A DNA stretch of 64,000 nucleotides, taken from contig BSYO01000022.1 of NCBI GenBank assembly GCA_033239525.1, positions 14,890,923-14,954,922 on the forward strand, written 5' to 3'. The translations under genes and the position numbers were made by a program. Source of the stretch: Nepenthes gracilis. Lineage: Eukaryota > Streptophyta > Magnoliopsida > Caryophyllales > Nepenthaceae. Positions 10,389 to 22,160 of this stretch are shown here, one piece after another; position 1 is the stretch's first letter, and each line of letters starts with the position of its first letter. The notes under the pieces are model-generated. The model saw nothing but the letters and a program-made list of their open reading frames with translations, searched no databases and was not told the DNA's origin.

Positions 10389-11640
10389 CTAAATTTCACC
10401 CTCCCTCTCCCACGTCACCTCCTCGCAGGAATGATTTCTCCATAGAACTTTCACGAGAGGGATCATCTTCGAGTGTAAATTTTGGTCATTGCGATCCAAG
10501 ATCTCCATCGGCTCCTCTACATAAGATAAATCCTCGTTGATAACTAAAGAACCATAATCAATCACATGCGTTGGATAATAGACGTACTTTGTTAACATCG
10601 AAAAATGGAAGATGTTGTGCACTTCGACCAAATTTGGTGGTAACGCCAGACGATATGCTACTTCACCAACTCTCTCAAAAATCTCGAAGGGCCTGATAAA
10701 TCGCAGCTTCAGCTTCCTCTTGATGCCAAATCTGGAAACTCCCTTCTACGGCGACACTTTGAGGAAGACAAAATCGCTGACTTTGAATCTAAGCTCGGAC
10801 CTTCTCCGATCAACATAACTCTTTTGCTACTCTGAACGATCTTCAGCTTCTCAAAAACCACCGCGATCTTTTCTGACATTTCATGAATAACATCGGGGCC
10901 TAGCAAATGCCTATCTCCTATCTCCTCCCAATGGATGGGAGATCGGCACTTCCTACGATAAAGTGCTTCGAAGGGAGCCATACTGATACTTGTCTGAAAA
11001 CTGTTGTTGTAAGAAAACTCGGCCAATGCCAGATGGTCATTCCAATTTCCTTTCATCTCCATCACCGAGAATCTAAGTATATCCTCCAATATCTGAATCA
11101 TCCACTCAGACTAGCCATCAGTTTGAGGATGGTAAGCTGTGCTAAACTTCAAAATTGTCACTAATTCTCAATGTAAGCTCTCCCAAAATTAAGAGGTGAA
11201 CCGTGGATCATGATCGAACACAATAGATGCTGGCACACCATGCAACCTAACAATCTCGCTGAAGTACAGTTATGCCAAACAATCATGGGAATAAGTAGTC
11301 TGAATATCGATGAAATGGGCAGATTTCGTCAATTGATCCATAATAACCTAGATTGCATCGTGGTTCCTCGAGTCCCCGGTAACCCCAGATACGAAATCCA
11401 TCGAAATGTCTTCCCATTTCCAACTAGAAATGGGCAAAAGTTGCAACAGACCCATGGGCTTTCTCCTCTCAGCCTTCAGTTGCTGGCAAATGAGGCATCG
11501 ACCAACAAAGGTAATAATCTACCTCCGCATATTTCTCCACCAAAACCTCTTCCTTAAGTCTTGGTACATTTTATTTATGTCTGGGTGAATCATGTATCTA
11601 GTTCTGTGGGCTTCCTTCATGATCTCCTCTTTCAAATCCA
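10389..11640 (-). pseudogene. gypsy integrase with C-terminal chromodomain-type tail
   Basis: From 11640 down: zinc-binding domain (HRTRYMIHPD ... CLICQQLKAE), core with MDFVSG, later a VRLHGVPASIV-type segment, FSTAYHPQTDG and QILEDILRFSV with the last Glu region, then MAPFEALYRRKCRSPIHWEE. From 10631 to 10389 it continues with VHNIFHFSMLTKYVYYP and a LVKVLWRNHSCEEVTWE tail, a chromodomain-like end known to target heterochromatin in this clade. Several TAG/TGA stops and frame changes show it is inactive. Confidence 0.85.
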
Positions 11641-11970
11641 CATCATCAGGTACACACAAACGATCCCAAAAGTGCAAAACTCCATCAACACGGACACAAA
11701 AATCTCTCCGGGTGTTTCAGTCCAGGTCTCCCATAACGTCCATAAAAAACGGGTCACTTGCCTGCCCTTCCTTAATCTTCTAAAAGATCTCGATCTACAA
11801 CTAATCACCGATACGGTCGTCGGCTGATCCCAACTAATCACCGCTTCGACTTTCTTTGGGTCCACCGAAACTCCTCCATTAGAGATAGCGTGGCCCAAGA
11901 ACACCACCTCATTGAGCCAAAACTCGTACTTCTTTAACTTCACGAACAACTGATACTCCCAAAGGGTCTG
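11641..11970 (-). pseudogene. gypsy RT C-terminal end joined to the RNase H-integrase linker by a deletion
   Basis: The minus strand reads [42 protein letters not shown], then abruptly a linker normally found after RNase H (EGQASDPFFMDV-like in a shifted frame). The RNase H domain is therefore deleted. At the junction a 13-bp sequence (CAACTAATCACCG on plus) occurs at 11798-11810 and 11831-11843; the second is native coding sequence and the first looks like copied filler. Confidence 0.75.
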
Positions 11971-12154
11971 TGTAATATTTCGGATCCCAATTGAATTATT
12001 TTAATATTATTTGTGATGTTGGGTGTTTCGGTCAGGGTGAAAATAAATTAAAATATTCTAAAAATTTTGAGGAACGATTGGGATTTTGGGGCGGCGCCCG
12101 AGGTGCTTCTGTGCTGTTGTTCGGATTCCGATTTGGGATTTTAAAATTAAAGTT

Positions 12155-12192
<38 letters not shown>

Positions 12193-13486
12193 GTAATAAT
12201 AATAATAATAATAATAAGTAAAAGAATGAAAAAAAAGGGAAAAAGAAAATGAGAAATCAGGGGAGAAAAGTGTCGGGGAGAGAGGAAGAAGAGGAGAGAG
12301 AGGGAGAAAGGGGCTAGGGTTCATGTGGCGAGAAGAAGGAGGAGGAAGAGGAGAAGGAAGAGGGCGGCAGCGGCGGCGGTGACGCAGGAGATCGGTTGAG
12401 GATCGGCGGTTGATGGTGGTTGTGAGTCTGGCCGCGATTGTTGCGGCGGTTGCGGGTTGAGTCGGCGGCGTTGGGTGAGGAAATCGGTGTCAGGTGAGTT
12501 GACGACGGCCGTTCGGGGTGGTGGCGGCGACATCGGTGGTCGCAGTGGTGAGCGGTGGTGAGCGGAGGTTACGGCGTGCGGTGGTAGTGCGAGTGGTGCG
12601 AAGGGAGAGAGAGCGACGGCGAAGTCGCGCGAGGAGAGAGAGGAGGCGACAGGTTTCGGCATCAATGGTGGCTGGGTGGTGCGGAGGAGGCCAGCGACGG
12701 CCACGTGAGGAGGTGCGGTGGTCGAGCGGCGGCAGTGGAGGGGCCGACGGCGGCTGGCAGTGGAGCGGCCGACGGCGGCTGGCAGAGGCGGTGCGCGGTG
12801 GAGAGAGGAAGGGCGCGCAGAGGAGAGAGAGAGGACGCGACAGAGGAGAGAGAAAAGGCTCGATTGGAGTGCTTCGGGACATCCTTTTTTCAGATCTGCA
12901 AAGTATAATGTTAAGGCAAATATCCTCTAACCCTATTCTTGGTCTGATTTAATTTATGATATATTTTGATCACTGTGGAAGATTTTACTAACATGCATGT
13001 GTTTTTAAATACCCTCAATTTATCAATTGTGTACATGCATATATATTTTATCGGTTGTGCGGAGGTTTTGTACTGGTATTTATGATTTGGAAGGTTTTGG
13101 ACACCCCGGACGATACATATATGTATGTTTGTGTATCCGTATATTGTGGAACCATGAACCAGGCCTTGATCTCGAGGATATTTCTGATCTCGAGGATGTG
13201 TTATGGTTATTATTTATGGCTGGATGATGGCCTTGATCATTGTATATAAAATATTGAAGTTATGGATGAGTTGTTGTAGATTGGATACCTCCTTTACGAT
13301 CGTGGTTAGCAGGTCATGTATTATATTTGTCTGGATTCTTATCCGATGAGATCTTGTGCGGGTTTTATTTATATTGGGTCCTGCATGTGTATGATTATCA
13401 CACCCGGGTTAGGTTATTATGGTTGATGAAAATATTATTATTGATTTTATTTTGACTTGTGTACGTTGTGTTCTCGGGCCGTGACA
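11971..13486 (+). mobile_element. Solo LTR of a gypsy element inside the RT gene
   Basis: 1516 bp bounded by TG...CA (TGTAATATTT ... GGGCCGTGACA) and by a perfect 5-bp duplication GTCTG at 11966-11970 and 13487-13491. Removing the insert and one copy restores the RT reading across the junction, so it post-dates the host gypsy. Orientation is plus, since GGGCCGTGACA is a usual chromovirus LTR end before the PBS. Inside are an (AAT)n tract (12161-12218), a GA-rich then very GC-rich leader (12240-12900) and an AT-rich tail. The long ORFs in the GC-rich leader are compositional. No internal region or second LTR is present. Confidence 0.92.
12161..12218 (+). repeat. (AAT)n microsatellite in the solo LTR
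   Basis: About 19 trinucleotide units with a single interruption (AGT), directly upstream of the GA-rich leader. Confidence 0.9.
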
Positions 13487-13491
13487 GTCTG

Positions 13492-14012
13492 AAACACGAT
13501 TCTCAATTGCTCCCGTGCTCAGAATGACTTTTGGCTGGAAGACCATAACAAATTTATCCAAGTATGGTTGGAAGACCCGGTTCATCAAATAAACATAGCC
13601 AGTGCATTAGTCAATCTGAACGGCATCACAAAAAACTTGTAATGACCATATATCTTTCAGAAAGCCGTCTTCGCTATGTCCTTGTGCTTGATGTGAAGCT
13701 AATGATATCCCAATTGAAGGTCGATCTTAGAAATCACATAGGCTCCCTACAACTAATCGAAAAGATCATCAATTCGTGGCAGGGGATACTTATTCTTGAT
13801 AGTGATCTTATTTAGCTCATGATAGTCTATATACAGCATCAAAGTCCCATCCTTCTTTTTCACAAAGAGAACTGGAGCACCCTACGGTGAAATACTGGAT
13901 CTAATAAAACCCATATCGAGTAGATCCTACAATTGTTATTTTAACTCTTTCAACTCAGCAGGAGCCATACGATATGGAGGCCTTGATATAGGTGCCGACC
14001 CGGGTGCAAGGT
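13492..14012 (-). pseudogene. gypsy reverse transcriptase, N-terminal part
   Basis: On the minus strand: [12 protein letters not shown], a stop-broken stretch, [22 protein letters not shown], then VISKIDLQLGYH and KFVMVF before the solo LTR target site. Multiple stops (for example at LRLGYH and KTAF positions) and an eroded DD motif just upstream of the insertion show decay. The RT continues at 11970 after the insertion. Confidence 0.8.
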
Positions 14013-15644
14013 TCATGCCAAACTTAATTTCACGGTGTGCCGGTAGGGTAGACAACTTGTCGAGAAACACATCTTCAAACTCGCACACCACCGGATTTCC
14101 CTTGCGGATAACTCCTGACTTTCCATCACACAAACGTATGGCAAATATGCTTCACATCCACCCTTCAATAGATGGCGAATCTGAAGAGCTGAAATGAAGG
14201 TAGATGTCTCCACTCTCATAATTCCCTGCACGTGGAAAGGCTCACATTTTGGGATTGCAAAGTCTACCATCTTGTGGAAGTAGTCGATAGTTGCGTGATA
14301 TTTGGACAACCAGTCCATGCCCAAAATTACGTCAAAATCACGCATATCTCGGAGGATCAAATCAAAAACTAAAGGCAACCCATTTACTTCCACAACACAC
14401 CCCGGGTAGGAGACATCGGTTGATATAGATGATCCCGTGGGTGTAGATACGGCCAAAGAAAAATCGAGGGTCACGGGAGAGGGTGGCACATGACTAGCCA
14501 ATCTAGGAGAAATAAACGAGTGCGTGAACCCAGAGTCGAAAAGCACTGAATATGAAATACCATAAATATGGAGTATACCTTCCACCATGTTGTCTAATGC
14601 CATGGCCTCATTGGCGGATACTGCAAAAGCTTTACCTTGCACTATCAGCTTCAAAGTACGAACCTTCGGTGAATGTGGGCATTCTTTAACTTTATGTCCT
14701 ACTTGACCACAGTTTAAACATGCATCCGTCGGCTTGAAACAAGGCTTATCTCCATAAAACCTCCCACAATCCTGACACAGCCCCACTGAAGTTTAAGTTA
14801 GTGCTGAGGTTTGACCACTCTTCTTGCCCGAATCTGACTGCTTGAACTTCTTGAACGGCCTCCCTGAACTAGCTCCAGAACAAGCATTGGCCCCACTCTT
14901 GCTCGGTGACCTCTTCTTGTAGAACTCCTCCTTTGCTAGCTCTTGTTCGTGGATCAAGGCACGATCGAACACATCAGCATAAGTCGTCAACTTGAGGGTC
15001 GCCAACTGCTTGCGGATATCATCCCGCAAGCTTTGAAGAAACTTTCTCATTCTCCTCTCTTCATCTTCGACCATATAGGGGGCAAACCGTGACAATTTAG
15101 TAAATTTGGTATCATATTCAGCCATGGTTTGGCTACCCTGTCTCAGTTGGATAAACTCCTCCTCCTTTTGAACACGGAGTCTAGAAGGGAAGTACTTCTC
15201 TAGGAATGCCTTCTCAAACAACCGCCAGGTGATCTCATCCTCTGACACTCCTAGGGCCCTCTTCTTTATTTGCCATCAGTAATGTGCCTCACCCTCCAGA
15301 CGATAAGACGCAAACAGGACCCGGTCCTCCTCGGGGCAATGGATCACCATAAATACATTCTTCAGACTCTCGAACCAAGTATCTGCCTTTATGGGATCCG
15401 GCTTCCCCAGAAATGCTAGAACTCACTCCTAAATGAAGCAATTATATGTCGATGGTCCCGAATTAATAGCGGCTTGAATGGGAGCCAGAGTAGGAACAAG
15501 GGCGAGATTTCGTTGCTCCATATTCTCAATGATATTTGCCATACGACCTAACAAATTTAGATATTCGGCCTCCCAATCATGGGTTTGACCACCACCTCGC
15601 GAACCTCTACCACCACCCCACAAACTTCCACATCTAGGCGACAT
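14013..15644 (-). pseudogene. gypsy gag and protease
   Basis: One minus-strand frame from ATG 15644 covers a Gly/Arg-rich N-terminus, the retrotransposon gag domain ([31 protein letters not shown]), a CCHC knuckle (CLNCGQVGHKVKEC, about 14690-14730) and protease (VLFDSGFTHSF; later [19 protein letters not shown]). Stops interrupt it at 15429-15431, near 15280 and at 14793-14795, and a frameshift follows near 14100. A splice acceptor (TTCATATTTCAG, minus, ending at 15666) lies 21 nt before the ATG, pairing with a donor in the LTR at 17664. Confidence 0.85.
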
Positions 15645-15900
15645 CCATAGCTTTAGAAGATAACTCTGAAATATGAATAACCACGAGTTAGTTAAAAGAT
15701 CATACCTCTAATAACAACTTCATTATCTACAATTAAATAAAAACTACTGCCCTATCCCGGCCCTAGTCTAAGTTACGCAGGCTAGAGTAACTAGAGCTAT
15801 CTATCCCAACTTGGTTTTTCTATATCTACATTCACCTATTAAGCCTCAACCTATACTATCCTAAGTTTTCGCCTAAAATTCAGATCAATCCTAAGGCATC

Positions 15901-15916
15901 CCTTTCTCTGATACCA
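15901..15916 (-). promoter_or_regulatory. Primer binding site of the minus-strand gypsy
   Basis: Minus-strand TGGTATCAGAGAAAGG follows the LTR end by two bases and fits initiator-Met tRNA priming. 15670-15900 between it and gag is noncoding leader and would be removed by the proposed splice. Confidence 0.85.
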
Positions 15917-15918
15917 AT

Positions 15919-18117
15919 TGTGACAAACCGATAAATCTGTTAAAAATCTGACAGAGTTTTATCTATAAAATAGACGTCCGTCAAATACAAAACCTATACA
16001 AACCCTATATAGGCAACCACAATATACATACATCATACACACAAGATCCCATTTACTACAATAACTCAATGGTGGCGCCAATGTTTTATCTCTGATACAA
16101 CGTTGGCTCTGACAGGATGCCAACTAGAAACCAATTACAACCATAGAAGGTACCTACGGAAGCTACGACATCCATCAATAAACAACAAAAACTAACCATC
16201 CATCCAATATTGCTATGATATACATAAATACATCCACAAGTATCAAAATGAATGATACAATATCCATGCCTTAAGTGAAATAACAAAACTAAGTCCTCAA
16301 GAACTTTTCAATTCGATTCAGCTTCTTATCCTGCTCTCACAGCCTAATCGATCTTGTCGGGTATAAAAGCTTGCTCATATGGAAGGAAAGAGAAGTAATT
16401 GTGAGCGAACAACTCAACAAGTATATCATAATAAAAAATAATAGACAATATAAGCAAAACTAAGCAGAAGATGGACATATAATCATAGAAGGAACGTATA
16501 ATTAGGAACATGTTTAGTTATGCTTTGGGATACAATTACTTCTCTTTGGGACATAATTTATGCATGATTATTCATCTTTGTGGATTAGGTTTAGCAAGCC
16601 TCACTAACAAAAGGTGTGGAAGGACGATGAAGGATCATGACATTCCACATGATCTAAGATTGAAGGACATATCCAATGTCCAATAACACATTTTTGCCTA
16701 ACAAGGGCCGAAGACCACGTGGCATAGAGGTATGCCTATCACTTGGTCATACAAGGCCGATAAAATGCTACCCTAATCTCCTGTGGTCCAAAGACAGTCA
16801 TCGTCCTTACACAATAATATCCTAAGGCTTGCCAAGGGCATTACCCATGCACCCTACGCGGTCAGAGTAATACTCGAGTCTCTACTATAATGCTAATAGC
16901 AGGCCAAGGAATATTACCTTCGTATCAAATTTTATGGTCTTAATCTCATGGTTTCTTATTTGTTTGAAGAAAGATCCACCACATTTTCACTCACATGTCT
17001 CCATTCGGGAGAATGATTCAATCAACTATTTCACATTGTGGTCTTTCCTCCGATTACATATCCGATTATTATCTTTCCTTTGAACTTAAGCGTTTTCACA
17101 AATCAATTTGGGTGCATGGACATCACAAATGCATAGGAAGTATTTGAATTCCTAATCACAATAAGCAATTACCACTTCGGAGGCCCTCCGAAACATATTT
17201 CTTTACAACCAAGCATAAACACATAATTTCGAGGGCTTACAATTAGACATCATTTTATAACAATTAAATTGGGTGGAAGCATGTAAAATTCCCATTTAAG
17301 GTCAGGTGAACAGTAACAGGGGCAATTCAGAGTTTCCAAACGCTGTAAACGGGTTAAAACTTGTGAGATTAGACATTCGGTCAATATATATGCAGAATGA
17401 GGGCATTTTAATTCATAAATTGGGGTCAATTCAACATTCAAACCAAGAAAAATGGGGAATCTCGAATTTGGGGCGTGGTTATGGTTTGGTGGAGCCAAAC
17501 TGAGCAAATCGGATAGGGATTCGGATAATAAACCACATAAAACTTGAGTACAACTCATGGGTCACATATTTCTCATAATATGGGTGAGTATCGGAACGAT
17601 AATACCCAATAAAAAACATACAAAATCCGAAAATGAGAAAAAAGAGGGTGGAAATACACTTACCTCATCCCGATCTACAACCTTTCTAACTTTCTCGCGG
17701 GTGGATTCGGCCTCGTTGGCCTCGATCTCTCCCTTCTCTCTCTTAATAAGCACTCTCTCTCTAAAATGGTGTGAGGCTTGTGGAAAATGAAATTCGCGAA
17801 AGCAAGTTGCGGTTATAAAATCGCCTAGCACTTGAGTGGCAAGCGAGTGTGCAGCGGGCGCAGGCATTCTGCCTTCGCCCGCTCGAGCACACGGAGAGCA
17901 AACAGCGGGTGCGGCCAAATCTGATTTTGGTGCCTCCTGTTGTGCTCGAGCGCGCGGCATGTGCGTCCCTACTGGGCAGCATACCAGCATCTGTAATCTT
18001 ATTTTTCTCTTAACCTTTACTTCCCATACATTATCCTTCGCAAACATTAATCCTAGTTTTGATTATTGTTATATTAATTATATCCTAAATATTATATTTT
18101 GGGTTCGGGACCTCACA
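15919..18117 (-). repeat. 5' LTR of the minus-strand gypsy
   Basis: 2199 bp; on plus TGTGACAAACC ... CCTCACA, so on minus TGTGAGG...GTCACA. The right half matches 9321-10292. It contains a CTCGAG-rich block (17836-17960), a TATA box (17813-17820), a GA-rich leader and a splice donor. The left two thirds are AT-rich and noncoding. Confidence 0.9.
17658..17820 (-). promoter_or_regulatory. LTR promoter, leader exon and splice donor
   Basis: On the minus strand: TATA (TTTTATAACC at about 17811-17820), a leader with AGAGAGAGAG tracts, then GATGAG|GTAAGTGT with the exon ending at 17664. The donor is consensus-like. With the acceptor at 15666 it would remove about 2.0 kb, including the PBS and the rest of U5. 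Confidence 0.55.
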
Positions 18118-18849
18118 TTGCCCACACATCCGTCCTCGATTAGTAACGGTTTTCTGCTCTGATTTTGCATTCTCCATAGAAGGCAATTTCTATTATAACT
18201 ATCATCAGCGGATTTAATGCGCATCCCTGAAGGAATGTGCCAGAATCCTTTCTATGTCTACTGAAAACTCTAGCAGTCATAGAACACAGAAGGAAAGCAA
18301 TCAACTCGATGATAGTTACTGCCATAAGGGTTCCACACCAAAAAAGGCAGCGATCCCAAGAAAACGCGGGAATCAAGCATTTCTACACAACGAAGGCATC
18401 ACAGCGCAATAGCTATAAAATGCCATGGAGTTCTCACTTCAAGGCATGTTCTCACTTGCCTGTAAAATCCTTCTACAAACAAGCTCCCATGCTTCCAGTA
18501 TTCTAGCGCTCTCTCTCTCTCTGACTCTCTTTGCTATTACATTAGCAGAGAACACAGTATTTAGAGATTTCGCTCCTCACAAGCAACCCAACCCTCTGTG
18601 CTTACGAGAGCACCACCACGAAACAAACACTCTCAACATTCATGCTACATCCCTTTACTTTCACCTTTATAATTTGAAGGTTATTTACTGACTCGAGCGT
18701 CAGAGTATTTACGGTAGGATAACATCTCGCCGTCATCTAAGCTCCTATTCGTAGTTGTGTTTTGTAGGATCCAGATTCAGTGAATGGAACCGGACTCAGA
18801 TGAACAATTTGACCTAAACTTGTTCGAAGCTTGGATCCATGACGCATCA
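18118..18849 (+). repeat. 5' LTR (or its 3' portion) of the Tat element
   Basis: Noncoding; TATA box CTATAAAA at 18413-18420, CT-rich leader near 18510-18535. A GACTCGAGCGTCAGAG segment (18691-18706) corresponds to the U5 motif usual just upstream of the PBS in Tat elements. The end ...CGCATCA is at 18849. Start not determined. Confidence 0.65.
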
Positions 18850-18850
18850 T

Positions 18851-18866
18851 TGGCGTCGTCTGTGGG
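18851..18866 (+). promoter_or_regulatory. Primer binding site of the Tat element
   Basis: TGGCGTCGTCTGTGGG, the PBS form typical of Tat/Athila gypsy elements (consensus TGGCGCCGTCTGTGGG), with one C-to-T change. Confidence 0.8.
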
Positions 18867-18939
18867 AAGGTGAATGAAAAGCCTACCACCTTTTATAATA
18901 ACTTCCCTGTCCAATTGCACAATAAGTTCATCCATCAGA

Positions 18940-20430
18940 ATGGTGAACACCAGAACACAAGTTAGCAAGTTTGCTAGAAACGTGACCTCACCCGACCAGA
19001 ATCACACTACTAGTAACCTGGTCAATGGGGTGTCAGCATCTTTTTTTCAGAATCTGACAGAGCACATGAACAGCAAGAGCAAAATGCTCCTAATGCTCCA
19101 TGCCCGCCACAAGAACGTGCAATAGGGGGCTCACCCAGCAGAAGTCCCTGCTCTAACCACTAGGAGAGGAGACCAGAAGAAGAAAAAGCCATCCAAGAAC
19201 ACCAAGAGGCCGGGTGACACTCAGGCTCTAGAGGTCTCACGCACCCAGAGTGGTCCAAGTCTCGAAGGACGTGTGGGCAGCAAGACTCCATAAGAGAATC
19301 CAGAACGGAGGAATACCCGATACTTTCGAGCGGAGACCAAGCATCAAGCTTAGGTGAGAGCCTCCAGGATTGTTAGATCCATTGGTGGTAGTAGCCGGCC
19401 GGTTACTCGCCACGTCGGAGAAAGAATGGACTTGAGTACCTACCTCAATTCCAAAAGGACTGGCAGTGCTACCCGCACAGACTTGAGGGTGGAGAAGATC
19501 TTGAACCGTGTGTTCAAGGATGATGAACGCACCATGAATTTGGACATATCTCCCTTCACAGCACAGATCTTGAATCGCCCTTTGTTGGCAAAGTTCAAGA
19601 TGCCAACTCTTGACTCTTACGATGGGAGTGCTGATCCTGTGGTTCATCTAAATCACTTCCGCACCCATTTGAGTCCCTAGAGGTTGGAGGACGCAGTGAT
19701 GTGTCGTTTCTTTCCTCTTATGCTGAAGGGAGACACCCGCATCTGGTTCCATTACCTCTCGTCAGATTCGTTTCAGAGCTTCTGAGAGCTCACTAATTCT
19801 TCTTGGCGCAATACACTTCTAGCCGCGAGGAAGAAAAGCAGCCATGGCATCTCTCCCACATCAAGCAGAAGTAGGGAGATAATCCTAAGAGGTTCCTGGA
19901 TCTCTTTGTGGCGGAAGCCATAAAGATTTCTAGGCTCACGGAAGAGTCTACTTTAATGCATAGGGAGTTCTTTAGGCATCTGGCGCATAAGAATCCGCAG
20001 AGCTTCTAGGAGGCAAAATCTATCACCAGGTGCTATGCAATAGCCAAAGAGACAAACAAGGCTAAGCATCCCGAAAGGACTGAACAATCTTGCTCTTTCC
20101 CAACTGAGAGAAAGAGGAAGTACAACAACGGTGATCACTCCCATAGGAAGCAGTACAAGACTGGAGTAGCAGAAAAAAGGGATTACCGGCCGATCAACTT
20201 GACGCCCTTGACCGACAAGCACTCCAACGTTCTCATGCAGATCCGTGGAGAGAAGTTCCTTAAGTGGCCAAAACCACTTAAGAAAGTGGAGGGAGGAATT
20301 CCAACCAAGTATTACAATTTCTATTGATCTCCCAGATATTTCACGGAAGATTACAAGACACTTCAGTGGGAGATCGAGGAGCTCATCCGGAGGGGCCATT
20401 TCATCAGGTTCGTTAGGAACCTTGGATAGA
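18940..20430 (+). pseudogene. Tat gag
   Basis: ATG 18940 (MVNTRTQVSK) starts a decayed gag. The best block is 19500-19680 (NLDISPFTAQI, PPKFKMPTL-like AKFKMPTLDSYDGSADPVVHLNHF), then LKGDTRIWFHYLSSDSFQSF and KRFLDLFVAEAIKISRL after stops. The end (LTDKHSNVLMQIRGEKFLKWPKPLK; IEELIRRGHFIRFVRN) is the C-terminal gag zinc-like region. Stops at about 19123, 19678 and 19785 and frameshifts make it non-functional. Confidence 0.85.
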
Positions 20431-20559
20431 GCCCTGGCACCTTAGACAAGAAATGACCAGAGACTTTTCAGCCTTAGAATCGGATCACAGTTAAAGTGGT
20501 CAATATGATCACAACTCAACTAGCCAAGACCCTAGTGGTTCACAAGGAGTAGCAGACAA
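20431..20559 (+). other. Junction of the internal deletion in the Tat element
   Basis: The reading jumps from the gag C-terminus to the segment preceding integrase in about 120 bp. No protease, RT or RNase H motif is present, so roughly 2-3 kb typical of the family is absent. Confidence 0.7.
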
Positions 20560-21760
20560 CGTGGATGAGGCCAAGCGGATCAATAAGACGGCTGGCTAGG
20601 ACACCATAGTCAATGGGTGGCTGTATCACCGTGGTTATTCGACTTCGTACTTCCGGTACCTTGCTCCTGAGGAGGCCGACTACGCATTGAGTGAAATTCA
20701 CATTGGGATCTACAGATCGCATATTGGTGGCAAAAATCTAGTGTTCAAGATCATGTACCTGGGATATTATTAGCTAACAATGAAGAAAGACGCCCTTGAG
20801 TTCGTAAAGAAGTGTAAGAGTTGCAAATTCCACGGCAATCTTCACCACCAACCGCCCACCGAGTTGAAATCTTTTCAAGGTCCTTGGCCTTTCGTGCAAT
20901 AGGGGCTTGATATTTTCGGCCCATTTCTCATCACGACAGGGCAAAAGAAATTCATCATTGCGGGCATTGACTATTTTACCAAGTGGGTTGAAGCCACCTC
21001 GCTAGCCAAGATCACCAAGTATAACGCTTTAAAATTCATCAGTCAGGGCACAGTCAGCTGATTTAGCGTTTCCCAAGTCATCGTGACTGACAACGAAATT
21101 CAATTCTCTGAAAAATGTTTCACCCAGTATTGCACCAATCTGGACATCAAATTGGTCCATACTTCGGTGGCATACCCACAAGCCAACAGATAGGTGGAGG
21201 TCACAAACTGCATGCTACTCCACAGTCTGAAGATCAAGTTGGAGGAAGAAAGGGGCTCATGGGTGACGAGCTACCCTCCGTCCAATGGTTTTATTGGACG
21301 ACTCCAAAGGAACCGATACGCGAGATGCCCTTCAGTCTCTGCTACGGGAGTGAAGCGGTAATTCCGATTGAAATTGGGCTTCCAAGTTTAAGGTTTAGTC
21401 ATTCGACCCGTAAGGTAACTCCTAGAAAATCTGGGAACACCTGGACTTGTTGGAGGGAGTCCATAGCGCTGTTTGAATTCGATAACATCCTACAAATAAC
21501 AAATCGTCCGCTATTTCAACAAGAAGGTAAAAGCACGGCAATTCGAGGTTGGAGACTTGGTATTACGAAGCATCGATGCTACGGGTAAGACCACCAATCG
21601 GAATAAACTTTTTTCAAATTAGAAAGGTCCTTTCCTAATCTCGGTGGTTCTGCGGAATGGAGTATACAAACTCCGGACCCAGAAATGCAAGTTGGTCCGA
21701 CGGACGTGAAACGCGATCCACCCCAAGCGCTACTTTCAATAAGGGTACAGGTAGGTCATC
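20560..21760 (+). pseudogene. Tat integrase
   Basis: INGWLYHRG-like (VNGWLYHRGYSTSYFRYLAP), the HHCC zinc region (EIHIGIYRSHIGGK ... CKSCKFH), core Asp in GLDIFGPF, IAGIDYFTKWVEA, second Asp in IVTDNEIQF, third catalytic region in VEVTNCMLL, then C-terminal sequence related to VLRNGVYKL (about 21650). At least five in-frame stops, several at positions where Trp or Gln is expected (for example GYY-stop-LTMKKDALEF). Confidence 0.85.
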
Positions 21761-21920
21761 CATATTACACGTGTGTACTTGTAATAAATATATCAAAATG
21801 CTTTTTCCATTGTATCATGTTGTTCTTTCCTTTTTTGTTTCATATTCATGTGCGTGTGTTTGTAGGTTTATATAAGCAACCTAGACTGTCCCTAAGTAAG
21901 GCGAGTTTTCATCTAGTTGT

Positions 21921-22160
21921 AACTAAATCCTGGTCATCCAGGCGGCCCATAAGCGATCGTAATTAGACCCTGATCACCCAAGCGGCCTATAAACAGTCGT
22001 AGCTAAACCCTGGTCATCCGGGTGGTTCATAGGCGGTCGAATTGAACATTGGTCATCCAAGCGGCCTGTAAGTGGTCGGATTAAACCCTAGTCATCCAAG
22101 CGGCCCATTGACGGTCGAATTAAACCTCGATCGTCCAAGTGGCCCATTTGCGGTCGAAAT
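21921..22160 (+). repeat. Tandem repeat of about 40 bp, six copies
   Basis: Units with core GGTCATCCAAGCGGCC plus a GGTCGAATTAAACC-type spacer start their core near 21931, 21971, 22011, 22050, 22089 and 22129. Copies are diverged from one another. A related core (GACCCAGGCGGTC) occurs twice near 39202 and 39238 in the second Tat element, so such repeats seem a feature of this 3' region. Confidence 0.85.

Larger units (their letters stand above)
9321..18117 (-). mobile_element. Tekay-like Ty3/gypsy chromovirus, minus strand, nested and defective
   Basis: On the minus strand: 5' LTR (15919-18117), PBS, gag-PR, RT, integrase with chromodomain-type tail, PPT, 3' LTR. Only the first-transcribed 972 bp of the 3' LTR (9321-10292) are in the window because the Sirevirus splits it. 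RT-RH-IN order and motifs (GMDWLSKYHATIDYF, RRKCRSPIHWEE) point to the Tekay/Del group. RNase H is deleted, RT is split by a solo LTR and several frames are broken. Confidence 0.88.

Noticed and set aside
12320..12950. Overlapping Arg/Gly/Pro-rich ORFs on both strands
   Set aside because: High GC leader of the solo LTR; low-complexity reading in all frames, no domain, no start context.
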